From positions 1-64,000 of the forward strand of contig JAPUEB010000012.1 in the NCBI GenBank assembly GCA_027492795.1: DNA of 64,000 nt, in the 5' to 3' direction. A model generated the notes under the pieces. It saw only the letters and a program-made list of their open reading frames with translations, did no database searches and was not told the origin of the DNA. Shown one piece after another: positions 1-9,227 of this stretch. Origin of the DNA: Chryseobacterium sp. Its GTDB lineage: Bacteria; Bacteroidota; Bacteroidia; Flavobacteriales; Weeksellaceae. The position numbers and the translations under genes were made by a program. The stretch's first letter is position 1; each line of letters opens with the position of its first letter.

Positions 1-105
1 CCTAAAGTTTACACTTTCTTGTCAACCGATTTTATGAAATATCAAACTAGAAACTCGGAACCAGAAACCAGAAACTAGAAACAAAAAATAACTAAAAAAT
101 ATATT

Positions 106-2013
106 ATGAAGAACTTGTATATCGACGATTTGCCTGATTATTTCAAGCAGTATAAGAAGTCTATTAAAAATCCTAAAAAATTCTGGGATAAGATTGCAGA
201 TGAAGGTTTTGTGTGGTATCAACGCTGGACAAAAGTGGTGGATTTTGATATGGAGGAAGCCAAAATTAAGTGGTTTAAAAACGCCAAACTGAACATTACG
301 AAAAACGCTTTGGACAGACATCTATCTTTGCGAGGCGATAAAACCGCAATTATCTGGGAACCGAATGACCCGAATGAAGAAGCGCAGCACATCACTTATC
401 GCGATTTGCACGAACGCGTTTGTAAAATGGCGAATGTCCTCACAGAAATGGGCATCCAAAAAGGTGACCGAGTGTGTATTTATTTGCCGATGATACCGGA
501 ATTGGCAGTTACGATGTTGGCTTGTGCGAGAATGGGAGCGGTTCATTCCGTTATTTTTGCAGGATTTTCGGATAGTGCGGTTGCGTCGCGTGTGAATGAT
601 TGTGAGGCGAAGTTAATCATTTGTTCTGACGGAAGTTACAGAGGAAATAAAGCGATTGATTTAAAAGGAATCATCGATAAAGCCGTCGAAAAATGTCCAA
701 GTGTGGAAAGAGTGTTGGTTGTGAAAAGAACCGGCGGCGAAGTGAATATGAAGGAAGGCAGAGATTTTTGGCTGGATGATTATTATCCGAAGGCTTCGAG
801 TGATTTTGTAACGAAAATTATGGATGCTGAAGACCCGCTGTTTATCCTTTATACATCGGGTTCTACAGGAAAACCGAAAGGAATGTTGCACACTTGCGCC
901 GGATATATGGTTTATACGGCTTACACTTTTAAAAATGTCTTTAATTACCGCGAAAACGATATTTATTGGTGTACCGCAGACATCGGTTGGATTACGGGAC
1001 ACTCCTATATTTTGTACGGACCTTTGGTAAATGGCGCTACAACAGTCATTTTCGAGGGAGTTCCGACGTATCCTGAACCAGACCGTTTTTGGGCGGTAAT
1101 TGAAAAACATAAAGTAACGCAATTTTACACGGCTCCAACAGCAATTCGTTCTTTGGCGAAGGAAAGTTATGAATGGGTAGAAAAACACGATTTATCCAGT
1201 CTGAGAGTGATTGGATCCGTTGGTGAACCAATAAACGATGAAGCGTGGCATTGGTACAACGACCACGTTGGAAAGAAAAAATGCCCGATTGTTGATACTT
1301 GGTGGCAAACAGAAACCGGAGGAATTATGATTTCGCCAATTCCTTTTGTAACGCCTACAAAACCAACATACGCCACACTTCCACTTCCTGGAATTCAGCC
1401 GGTTTTGATGGATGAAAAACGCAACGAAATTACAGGAAATCAGGTCGATGGAAATTTATGCATCCGTTTTCCGTGGCCTGGAATTGCAAGAACGATTTGG
1501 GGCGACCATCAAAGATATAAAGAAACCTATTTTACGGCATTTCCGGGAAAATATTTCACGGGCGACGGTGCTTTGCGCGATGAAACCGGCTATTACAGAA
1601 TTACAGGCCGTGTTGATGACGTGATTATCGTCTCCGGACACAATTTGGGAACTGCGCCAATTGAAGACAGCATCAATTTACACCCTGCTGTTGCGGAATC
1701 TGCGATTGTTGGTTATCCTCACGATATTAAAGGAAGTGCGTTGTACGGTTTTGTGATTTTGAAAGAGGACGGGCAAACAAGAGACCGCGACAATCTTCGC
1801 AAAGAAATCAACCAAATTATTGCCGACACGATTGGGCCAATCGCAAAACTGGATAAAATTCAGTTTGTTTCTGCGCTTCCAAAAACTCGTTCCGGTAAGA
1901 TTATGCGTAGGATTTTGAGGAAAATTGCGGAAGGTGATTTTGCTAATTTTGGGGATACTTCTACTCTACTCAATCCAGAAATTGTGGAGGAGATTAAGAA
2001 TGAGAAGATTTAA
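106..2013 (+). CDS. acs: acetate--CoA ligase (acetyl-CoA synthetase)
   Basis: This cytosolic AMP-forming enzyme activates acetate with ATP and CoA to acetyl-CoA. At 635 aa it has the normal Acs length. The adenylation P-loop YTSGSTGKPKG is at residues 249-259. The mobile C-terminal domain carries PKTRSGKIMRR with the catalytic lysine K598, the residue that protein acetylation normally switches off. The adenylate-binding stretch WWQTETGG lies mid-protein. The gene stands alone and is followed by a terminator at about 2077. The upstream leader consists of short AGAAAC-type repeats with no clear promoter. The family call is secure; acetate as substrate rests on overall similarity. Confidence 0.95.
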   Translation: MKNLYIDDLPDYFKQYKKSIKNPKKFWDKIADEGFVWYQRWTKVVDFDMEEAKIKWFKNAKLNITKNALDRHLSLRGDKTAIIWEPNDPNEEAQHITYRDLHERVCKMANVLTEMGIQKGDRVCIYLPMIPELAVTMLACARMGAVHSVIFAGFSDSAVASRVNDCEAKLIICSDGSYRGNKAIDLKGIIDKAVEKCPSVERVLVVKRTGGEVNMKEGRDFWLDDYYPKASSDFVTKIMDAEDPLFILYTSGSTGKPKGMLHTCAGYMVYTAYTFKNVFNYRENDIYWCTADIGWITGHSYILYGPLVNGATTVIFEGVPTYPEPDRFWAVIEKHKVTQFYTAPTAIRSLAKESYEWVEKHDLSSLRVIGSVGEPINDEAWHWYNDHVGKKKCPIVDTWWQTETGGIMISPIPFVTPTKPTYATLPLPGIQPVLMDEKRNEITGNQVDGNLCIRFPWPGIARTIWGDHQRYKETYFTAFPGKYFTGDGALRDETGYYRITGRVDDVIIVSGHNLGTAPIEDSINLHPAVAESAIVGYPHDIKGSALYGFVILKEDGQTRDRDNLRKEINQIIADTIGPIAKLDKIQFVSALPKTRSGKIMRRILRKIAEGDFANFGDTSTLLNPEIVEEIKNEKI

Positions 2014-2076
2014 AATCCGCTTTCGGCTTTCTGCTTTCTGCTTTTAGCTGATTGCTGAAAGCTGAATGCAATTAAG

Positions 2077-2108
2077 AAAAACCTTGCGGAGACGTGAGGT
2101 TTTTTTTT
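2077..2108 (+). terminator. rho-independent terminator after acs
   Basis: The stem CCTTGCG / CGTGAGG (two G-U pairs) around a GAGA loop is followed by a run of eight or more T. Confidence 0.75.
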
Positions 2109-2580
2109 AAAAACAAAGATTTCAAAAAATTGCGTAAAGCCTGCAAATGAATTTATACCAATTATTGTTTATAACATGACAATTTTTAAAACCACAAAAG
2201 TCACAAAAGTTAAAAAGTTAAAAAATCAATTTATTAAAGGGAAAATAAGATTTCAATGCAGACTTATTTTAAATTTTAAAAAAAATATAAATTTGACAAT
2301 CAAGAACTTATAAAATATTTTCAAAAAGATGAGCTAATCTAATCTGACTAATGTGTTAAAAAAAATATACCAGTTGATATTTTAATTTGTTATTAAAAAA
2401 AAACTTTAAGACATTTTCACCTAATTAATCCTTTCGACATTGAACGCGAAAAAAACTTTGAGAGCTTTGTGAAATAAATAATAAATCCTTAATTGTATTA
2501 ACTCTCCATTAACTCTTGTTTTTAAAGCATTTTCCGATGGTAATTATTTGTAAATTGCGAATTATTTTTTGAAAAAATTT
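2109..2580. other. long AT-rich intergenic region
   Basis: Very AT-rich non-coding stretch between acs and the TonB receptor gene. I see no credible ORF, RNA gene or consensus promoter in it, only A/T runs. It presumably holds the receptor gene's promoter. Confidence 0.4.
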
Positions 2581-4872
2581 ATGATTCGTACTTTTTCGTT
2601 CGTACTGCTTCTTTTCAGCATTTCTTTTTTTGCCCAAAACAGCATCAGTGGCTTTGTTACCGCCGAAAATTCCGGTGAAGCCATCATTGGGGCATCCGTA
2701 AATATTTCGGGAACCAATTCTGCTGTGAAAACCAATGAATTCGGCTTCTACTCTATTTCTACAAATTTGCAAAGTGGAAATCTCATCGTTTCGGCTTCCG
2801 GGTTTGAAAGCATTTCTGCTCCGTTTGAAATTACTTCCGGACAAAAAATTAATTTGAAACTTCCGGCTTTAGGATCCGAGAAAGAAAAAGAAATTGAAGG
2901 TGTTACCATTACCGCTACAAAAAGATTAAACAAAGTGAACAGCGCACTTTCGGGTGTAGAAAAACTGAACATTCAAACCATCAACAAGCTTCCGGTTTTG
3001 CTTGGAGAAAGGGATTTTGTGAAATCTCTGCAATATTTACCGGGCGTAAAATCGGGCGGTGAAGGTCAATCCGGTTTTTCGGTTCGTGGTGGAAATTTAG
3101 ACCAAAATATGGTGCTGTTGGATGATGCTCCCGTTTATAACATTTCTCATTTAATGGGTTTTTTCTCCACTTTTAATTCGGATGCCATAAAAGATGTCAC
3201 TTTTTACAAAGGAAGCGCTCCAGCTCAATTTGGCGGCAGACTTTCTTCGGTGGTGGATGTGAAAATGAACGATGGAAACAATAAAAAATTCGGTGTGAGT
3301 GGCGGAATTGGTATCATTGCATCCCGACTAAATGTGGAAGGACCGATACAAAAAGAAAAATCTTCATTCATCATCAGTGGAAGAAGAACTTACGCCGATT
3401 TATTTTTGAAAATGGACAAAGAATATAAAGACAATATGCTCCATTTTTATGATTTGAACGCAAAATTCAACTATAAATTTACGGAAAAAGACCAGATTTT
3501 TGTCTCGGGATATTTTGGAAAAGATGTTTTGGGCATCAAAAATGAATTTGGTTTGGATTGGGGAAATTCTACCGCAACAGTCCGTTACAACAGAGTTTTG
3601 AACGACAAATGGTTTTCCAACACTTCCATGATTTACAGCAATTACAATTATAATATCGACATAAAAGACAACGCAAATCCTTTCAAAATAAAATCCAACA
3701 TTAAGGATTATAATTTTAAACAAGAGCTTCAGTTTAGTCCAAATAACGAGAATTCATGGCGTTTCGGAGCCAATGCAATTTACCACACCATAAAACCGGG
3801 TGAAATTTTCAACAATAAAACCAATAACAGCGATACGGAACGGAAAAACGGTTTTGAGATGATTCTTTACGCCGGAAACGACTGGAAAGCCACCGAAAAC
3901 CTGAAAATAAATTATGGCGTTCGATTAAGCAGTTTCAGTGTGTTGAAAGGAACTTATTATGAATTGAACGACCAAAAAGAAGTCATTAATACCATAAAAT
4001 CCGATAAAACCATCAAAACGTATTTCAATGTAGAGCCAAGGTTTTCTGCAAACTATAAGTTGAATGAAAATTCTTCGGTAAAACTGGCTTACGCGCGAAA
4101 TACACAAAACTTCCACCTCATCAATAATTCCGTAGCAACAAGTCCTACCGATCGTTGGGTGATGAATACCAATATCATAAAACCCGAAATTGCCGACCAA
4201 ATTTCTGTAGGATATGTAAAAAATTTCAAGGACGATATGTACGAATTTGGCGGAGATATTTACTACAAATCCATGAAAAACCAAATCGATTATAAGGACA
4301 ATGCCCAAGAAGCAGAACCCATTATCGAAACACAATTGCTTTTCGGAAAAGGCAGAGCTTACGGTTTGGAAATGCTTTTAAGAAAAAATAAAGGGAAATT
4401 TACCGGTTGGATGAGCTATACTTTATCGAAAACCGAAAAATTAATAGAAGGCGTAAACAACAATACTTGGTACAACTCTCGCTACGACCGCACCCACGAT
4501 TTTACGGTTGTAGGAATGTACGAACTCACCAGAAAACTAAGCGCTTCCGCTTTGTGGACGTTCCAAACCGGAAATGCGGTAACTTTCCCTAGCGGAAAAT
4601 ACTTGATTAATGGTGAAATGTTATGGTATTATACCGAAAGAAACGCTTACAGAATGCCTCCTTATCACCGATTGGATGTGTCGCTAAACTGGATTTTGAG
4701 CAACAAAAAAAGATGGAAATCCGAACTTGTTTTCGGAGTGTATAACGCTTATGGAAGACAAAACCCTTACATGATTGATTTCCGCCAAAAACCAAATTCA
4801 AACGAAACGGAGGTTGTACAAATCTCATTGTTCAGATATGTTCCGTCTATAACCTACAATTTTAAATTCTAA
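2581..4872 (+). CDS. TonB-dependent outer-membrane receptor with carboxypeptidase-like domain
   Basis: Outer-membrane active transporter energised by TonB. A hydrophobic signal peptide ends near FFAQ. A carboxypeptidase-regulatory-like beta domain follows (ISGFVTAENSGEAIIGASV), then a plug domain (GVKSGGEGQSGFSVRGGN), then the barrel, ending in an aromatic terminal strand (ITYNFKF). The ATG at 2581 is preferred; a TTG at 2569 would add four residues (MKKF). Four bases downstream lies a DUF4249 lipoprotein gene, a recurrent partner of this receptor type in Bacteroidetes. The pair resembles a substrate-specific uptake unit, but unlike SusC/SusD the partner is not SusD. The substrate is unknown. 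Confidence 0.88.
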   Translation: MIRTFSFVLLLFSISFFAQNSISGFVTAENSGEAIIGASVNISGTNSAVKTNEFGFYSISTNLQSGNLIVSASGFESISAPFEITSGQKINLKLPALGSEKEKEIEGVTITATKRLNKVNSALSGVEKLNIQTINKLPVLLGERDFVKSLQYLPGVKSGGEGQSGFSVRGGNLDQNMVLLDDAPVYNISHLMGFFSTFNSDAIKDVTFYKGSAPAQFGGRLSSVVDVKMNDGNNKKFGVSGGIGIIASRLNVEGPIQKEKSSFIISGRRTYADLFLKMDKEYKDNMLHFYDLNAKFNYKFTEKDQIFVSGYFGKDVLGIKNEFGLDWGNSTATVRYNRVLNDKWFSNTSMIYSNYNYNIDIKDNANPFKIKSNIKDYNFKQELQFSPNNENSWRFGANAIYHTIKPGEIFNNKTNNSDTERKNGFEMILYAGNDWKATENLKINYGVRLSSFSVLKGTYYELNDQKEVINTIKSDKTIKTYFNVEPRFSANYKLNENSSVKLAYARNTQNFHLINNSVATSPTDRWVMNTNIIKPEIADQISVGYVKNFKDDMYEFGGDIYYKSMKNQIDYKDNAQEAEPIIETQLLFGKGRAYGLEMLLRKNKGKFTGWMSYTLSKTEKLIEGVNNNTWYNSRYDRTHDFTVVGMYELTRKLSASALWTFQTGNAVTFPSGKYLINGEMLWYYTERNAYRMPPYHRLDVSLNWILSNKKRWKSELVFGVYNAYGRQNPYMIDFRQKPNSNETEVVQISLFRYVPSITYNFKF

Positions 4873-4876
4873 AAAA

Positions 4877-5689
4877 ATGAAATTCCATAAAAAATTTAAA
4901 AATTTATTGTACCAATTTAGATTTCCCATCGTATCTTTTCTTGCAGCTTTTTCCCTGATTTCCTGCGAGAAAGTGATTGATATTGATTTAAACGACAGCG
5001 CACCAAAATTGGTAGTAGAAGCAGTTGTAGGTCCGGAAGCAGGTTCTGCAGCGGTTTTTCTTACAAAAAGCATCAATTTCAAGCAAACAGAAATTCCGGT
5101 AGTTGGTGGAGCTCAAATAACAGTGGAAGATCTAACCTCACATACTGTTTATTCTTTTTCAGAAATAGATCCTGGAGTTTACATCAATGCATCTTTAAAG
5201 TCTGTTGCAGGGCATTCTTACAAACTTACCATTCAATCTGAAGGAAAAACCTACACTGCTCATTCAGGTTTTAATCATGCAGTAAATTTGGATAATTTGG
5301 AACAAAAAACCTTTTCCAATTCCGCATTATTTGCAAATCTTGTAGAAATTACCCCAAAATTTACCGATCCCGCGAATACCGAAAACTATTATCAACTTCA
5401 ATTGGTGAGAAACGATACTATTCAGAAAGATATTTTATTGATGAATGATGTTGGTTACGATGGATTGATGAACACGAGAAGCCTCATTATAGAAGCCAAA
5501 AAAAATGATGTGGTGGAACTGGAATTGCAAAGTATCGATAAAGCTGTTTACAATTATATGATTGGCTACAAAGAAAACCTCATCAATTATTCGGCTACAC
5601 CGGCAAATCCGCCTTCAAATATCACCAATGGGGCTTTGGGTTATTTTAAAGTACATTCCTCCAGTGTAAAGCAAATTGTTATCAATTAA
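4877..5689 (+). CDS. DUF4249 domain-containing lipoprotein
   Basis: A 270-aa protein with an N-terminal hydrophobic segment and lipobox (FSLISC). The diagnostic DUF4249 opening CEKVIDIDLNDSAPKLVVEA follows, and then beta-rich sequence with Ig-like character. It is translationally coupled to the upstream TonB receptor (4-nt gap), and such pairs are common in Flavobacteriia. The known biology of DUF4249 is limited. The inferred role is a surface or periplasmic lipoprotein that helps the receptor bind its ligand. Many relatives are longer, so this is a compact member. Confidence 0.8.
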   Translation: MKFHKKFKNLLYQFRFPIVSFLAAFSLISCEKVIDIDLNDSAPKLVVEAVVGPEAGSAAVFLTKSINFKQTEIPVVGGAQITVEDLTSHTVYSFSEIDPGVYINASLKSVAGHSYKLTIQSEGKTYTAHSGFNHAVNLDNLEQKTFSNSALFANLVEITPKFTDPANTENYYQLQLVRNDTIQKDILLMNDVGYDGLMNTRSLIIEAKKNDVVELELQSIDKAVYNYMIGYKENLINYSATPANPPSNITNGALGYFKVHSSSVKQIVIN

Positions 5690-5789
5690 TTTTCAAAAAC
5701 CTTAAATATCTCATTTTCAATAAAAAACATCAAATATTTTTTGGTAGTTTCGGTAAAATTTCGTAAGATTTGTAGAAGAAATATAGGAT

Positions 5790-6146
5790 ATGAAAACTAC
5801 AAATTTTGTTGGATTTTTCCAAAGTACAGAAAAGCTTCAGAAAGCTTTAAACAGTTTAGAAATTGCAGGTTTCAAACCATCTGAAATTATTGCACAAACG
5901 GATACGAACGACCATTTAATGGTTTGCGTACAGTTAGCGGATCAATACGATCACAGAATGGCTTTCAATATTTTTAAATTTTACGGCGTAAATCATACCG
6001 ATGAATTTGAAGGAAAAATAGATAATTCTGATGATTTGCGAAGAATAATTTCCATACATTCCAAACAGCAAATTTTTTCGCCAAAAACCAACAGGCATCA
6101 CAACCATTATCATGAAGGGATGAACTCTGAAGTGAAGTTTACTTGA
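5790..6146 (+). CDS. small stress-type paralog A (EGMNSEVK tail)
   Basis: An uncharacterised 118-aa soluble protein. It begins with a beta-alpha pattern (VGFFQSTEKLQKALNSLEIAGF) like the YflT / general-stress-protein-17M fold, in which a short strand and helix repeat. A His-rich stretch (HHNHYH) near the end precedes the tail EGMNSEVKF. The same layout, the QIF motif and the tail recur in the 144-aa protein at 6473, so the two are paralogs. No signal peptide or membrane segment is present. Function unknown; the resemblance to YflT is pattern-level only. Confidence 0.6.
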   Translation: MKTTNFVGFFQSTEKLQKALNSLEIAGFKPSEIIAQTDTNDHLMVCVQLADQYDHRMAFNIFKFYGVNHTDEFEGKIDNSDDLRRIISIHSKQQIFSPKTNRHHNHYHEGMNSEVKFT

Positions 6147-6425
6147 TTTTAGAGCATCAATTGTTAAAAATCATATGATTATTTTGATGCTACGAATGTA
6201 CGAATGAATTTGTTCGTGTATTCGTTGTATTAATTTTAACTCAAAATGATGAAAATAGGCATTAATAGTTGAAAATTTTACTTTACTGAATTTCATTTTG
6301 TCATTCTTATAAGCAGAGATAACATCTTGAGTTTTACATTTTCAAATTAATAAAAATATTTATGATTTTTATCAATTTTATGTTAATATTTTAAATTTTA
6401 ACTTTAATGTCGCAAAAATATTGCG
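6147..6425. other. intergenic region with palindromic repeat
   Basis: The only recognisable structure in this AT-rich gap is the hairpin-forming repeat at 6189-6228. No ORF is supported. Confidence 0.5.
6189..6228. repeat. dispersed palindromic repeat, copy 1
   Basis: A 40-bp imperfect palindrome (GCTACGAATGTACGAAT ... ATTCG). It aligns with the perfect palindrome at 39130-39169 over its whole length, mostly with C/T differences. It can form a stem of about 17 bp. Confidence 0.75.
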
Positions 6426-6433
6426 TATATTTG
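6426..6433 (+). promoter_or_regulatory. TATATTTG -7 element for the 6473 gene
   Basis: Matches the Bacteroidetes -7 consensus TAnnTTTG and lies 39 nt upstream of the ATG at 6473. Confidence 0.6.
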
Positions 6434-6472
6434 TTCCACAAACAATAAGTAAAATTTAAAAACAATATAAAA

Positions 6473-6907
6473 ATGGCGTACACAGTAGTTGGCTTATTTC
6501 AAAACAGAGAAAAAGCTGCAGCAGTTTCCACAGGATTAGAGTTTGAGGGTTTTAAAGATTCAGATTACATTATTTATAAAACCAATAACCCAGCAGAACA
6601 TAAACCCACACTTTGGGAAAGAATTTTTGGTAGCGCAGAAATAGATTTTGTAAGTACAGAAGCAGATAAAGTGATTACCAGTGTGGAAATTCACAACAAA
6701 GAGGAAATGAATGCTGTAAAAAAAGTATTTGAAGACAACGAGGTTGTTCATACCTACGAGTTTCAGGATATGACGATAGAGGAAGCGAAAGACCTGAACT
6801 ACATCAAAAAAATCATTGAAATACGAGCAAAATCGCAAATTTTCACCATACCAGAATCTAGAAAATTCGGTACTACCGAAGGAATGAATTCTGAAGTGAA
6901 GGTATAG
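6473..6907 (+). CDS. small stress-type paralog B (EGMNSEVK tail)
   Basis: A 144-aa soluble, acidic protein with a YflT-like opening (VVGLFQNREKAAAVSTGLEFEGF). The central part is Glu-rich, followed by IKKIIEIRAKSQIF and the tail EGMNSEVKV. Start, middle (VHTYEF versus NHTDEF) and tail match the neighbour at 5790, so a tandem duplication followed by divergence is likely. It has its own promoter at 6426 and a strong terminator at 6939. Function unknown; a stress or redox-related role is a guess from the fold pattern. Confidence 0.65.
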   Translation: MAYTVVGLFQNREKAAAVSTGLEFEGFKDSDYIIYKTNNPAEHKPTLWERIFGSAEIDFVSTEADKVITSVEIHNKEEMNAVKKVFEDNEVVHTYEFQDMTIEEAKDLNYIKKIIEIRAKSQIFTIPESRKFGTTEGMNSEVKV

Positions 6908-6938
6908 TTTAATTTCATATTTTTCATTTATAAGTTGA

Positions 6939-6964
6939 GTCCGCATCGTTTGTGCGGACTTTTC
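6939..6964 (+). terminator. rho-independent terminator
   Basis: Perfect stem GTCCGCA / TGCGGAC followed by TTTT. It closes the gene at 6473. Confidence 0.85.
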
Positions 6965-7019
6965 TATTGCAATTTTCCTCATTTTTTAATACTTTCGTTC
7001 TAGAAAAGGCGCATAAAAG

Positions 7020-9224
7020 ATGGTTTACGATTTAGAACAGGAAAACAAAGAAATCCTTGCAAGATACAAGGATCTCATTTCCAATACTTACCGCACGCTT
7101 ACCGAAGAACAGAATAAGGTTATAAGAAAAGCCTTCGATATTGCTTTGGATGCGCACAAAGATCAGCGCAGAAAATCGGGAGAACCATACATTTACCATC
7201 CGATTGAAGTGGCGAAGATTGTTGCCAACGAAATTGGTTTGGGTGCTACTTCCATTGCTTGTGCGTTGCTCCACGACGTCATTGAAGATTCGGAATACAC
7301 CTACGAAGACATTAAGAAAATTTTTGGTGAAAAAATCGCGAATATCGTGAACGGACTTACCAAAATTTCGGTAATGAACCATCAGAATATTTCGATACAG
7401 TCTGAAAATTACAGAAAACTTTTGCTCACACTTTCCGAGGATTTCCGCGTGATTCTCATCAAAATTGCCGACCGTTTGCATAATATGAGAACGCTGGAAA
7501 GTATGGCGCCGGATAAACAGAAGAAAATCGCTTCAGAAACGGTTTACATCTACGCTCCTCTCGCACATCGTCTTGGTTTTTACAATATAAAATCTGAGCT
7601 TGAGGATTTATCTTTAAAATACAATAATCCCGATGTTTACAACGAAATACTTGGGAAATTGGAAATTGCTAATGAACATAGGCAAAAATATGTAGATGAA
7701 TTTATAAAAGAGGTTTCCGAGCGTTTGAAAGAAGAAGGCTTGAATTTCACCATAAAGGGTCGCGCAAAAGCCATTTCTTCCATTTACAGAAAAATGCTGA
7801 AGCAAGGCGTTCCTTTTGAAGAAGTTTTCGACAATTATGCCATCAGAATCATCTATAAATCGGATGCAAAAAACGAAAAATTTCTCGCTTGGAAAGCCTA
7901 CTCCATCGTTACCGACCTTTACCACAGCAATCCGCTGAGAATGCGCGACTGGATTACACAACCGCGTTCTACAGGTTACGAAAGTTTGCATTTAACCGTT
8001 CTTGGTCCCGATAAAAAATGGATTGAAGTACAAATTCGTTCTGAAAGAATGGACGATATAGCGGAAAAAGGTGTCGCCGCACATTACAAATACAAAGAAG
8101 GTTTCCGGCAAAACAGCGACGAAAGAAATTTTGAACAGTGGGTTACAGAAATCCGCGAAGTGATAGAACAGCAGCAAAACCTTTCTGCAACGGAACTTTT
8201 AGATAATATTAAACTAAACCTTTATACCAAAGAAGTTTTTGTTTTCACGCCAAAAGGTGAAATAAAAATTCTTCCGATTGGTTCTACAGCCTTGGATTTT
8301 GCTTTTTCCGTTCACTCGGATTTGGGAACGAAATGTCTTGGCGCGAAAATCAATGGAAAGCTGGTTCCGATTTCTTATGTTCTTCAAAACGGCGATCAAG
8401 TAGATATTCTTTCCTCCCAAAACCAAAAACCAAAATTGGATTGGCTTGATATTGTAGTCACTTCCAAAGCAAAATCTAAAATCAAAGCGTATCTCAATTC
8501 TCAAAAAAACGAAATAACACAAGAAGGTAAAGAAACGCTGCAAAGAAAACTTCGTCACGTTAAAATTAATTTTAATGACGAGGAAATCAACAAAATGCAG
8601 AAGTTTTTTAATATGAAAACCTCTCAGGAATTGTTTATGGCTTTTCAAACCGGAACTTTGGATACGGGAGATTTGCGAAAATATCTTGAGAGCAAAAGCG
8701 TTATCAATAATCTTTTGAGCCGTTTCCGAAAATCACCTAACAAAAATGAATCGTTCGAGGAAGTTCCAGAAACCAATCTCGATATGATTGTTTTCGGGAA
8801 AGATGAAGAAAAATTGAATTATACTTACGCCAAATGTTGCAGCGTAATTCCTGGCGATAAAATTTTCGGATTTATTACGATTTCTGATGGGATAAAAGTG
8901 CATAACGATAATTGTCCGAACGCGATAAACCTTCGCGCACAGTACGATTACAGAGTAATGCCTGCAAAATGGGTGAACGCAGAAAGTTTCAAAAATCGTG
9001 TAAAAATTGAAATTGAAGGTCTCGACAGACTCGGTATGATCAACGATATTACCCAAGTCATTAGCCAAAGTATGAGTATGGATATGAAAAGCATGTCGAT
9101 AGAATCCAACAACGGTGTTTTTACCGGAAGCATCAACCTTGAAGTGAAAAACAAGAACCAATTGGAAGAGACTTTCAGGCAATTAAAAAATATCAACGGC
9201 GTTTCTAAAGTTAAACGTATGTAA
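7020..9224 (+). CDS. spoT: bifunctional (p)ppGpp synthase/hydrolase (RelA/SpoT family)
   Basis: Makes and degrades the alarmone (p)ppGpp in the stringent response. Domains in order: HD hydrolase (about residues 25-180, with H60 and the HDVIED box at H85-D90), RelA/SpoT nucleotidyltransferase (about 240-350, with RSTGYESLH), TGS (about 405-465), a helical/zinc-finger-like region, and a C-terminal ACT domain (about 658-734). The loop RMRD at 307-310 sits where bifunctional Rel enzymes have RFKD rather than the acidic EXDD of monofunctional RelA. At 734 aa it is standard length. nhaA follows after 3 nt, so the two are co-transcribed. It looks like the organism's long Rel protein; spoT and rel are both used as names. 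Confidence 0.93.
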   Translation: MVYDLEQENKEILARYKDLISNTYRTLTEEQNKVIRKAFDIALDAHKDQRRKSGEPYIYHPIEVAKIVANEIGLGATSIACALLHDVIEDSEYTYEDIKKIFGEKIANIVNGLTKISVMNHQNISIQSENYRKLLLTLSEDFRVILIKIADRLHNMRTLESMAPDKQKKIASETVYIYAPLAHRLGFYNIKSELEDLSLKYNNPDVYNEILGKLEIANEHRQKYVDEFIKEVSERLKEEGLNFTIKGRAKAISSIYRKMLKQGVPFEEVFDNYAIRIIYKSDAKNEKFLAWKAYSIVTDLYHSNPLRMRDWITQPRSTGYESLHLTVLGPDKKWIEVQIRSERMDDIAEKGVAAHYKYKEGFRQNSDERNFEQWVTEIREVIEQQQNLSATELLDNIKLNLYTKEVFVFTPKGEIKILPIGSTALDFAFSVHSDLGTKCLGAKINGKLVPISYVLQNGDQVDILSSQNQKPKLDWLDIVVTSKAKSKIKAYLNSQKNEITQEGKETLQRKLRHVKINFNDEEINKMQKFFNMKTSQELFMAFQTGTLDTGDLRKYLESKSVINNLLSRFRKSPNKNESFEEVPETNLDMIVFGKDEEKLNYTYAKCCSVIPGDKIFGFITISDGIKVHNDNCPNAINLRAQYDYRVMPAKWVNAESFKNRVKIEIEGLDRLGMINDITQVISQSMSMDMKSMSIESNNGVFTGSINLEVKNKNQLEETFRQLKNINGVSKVKRM

Positions 9225-9227
9225 TAT

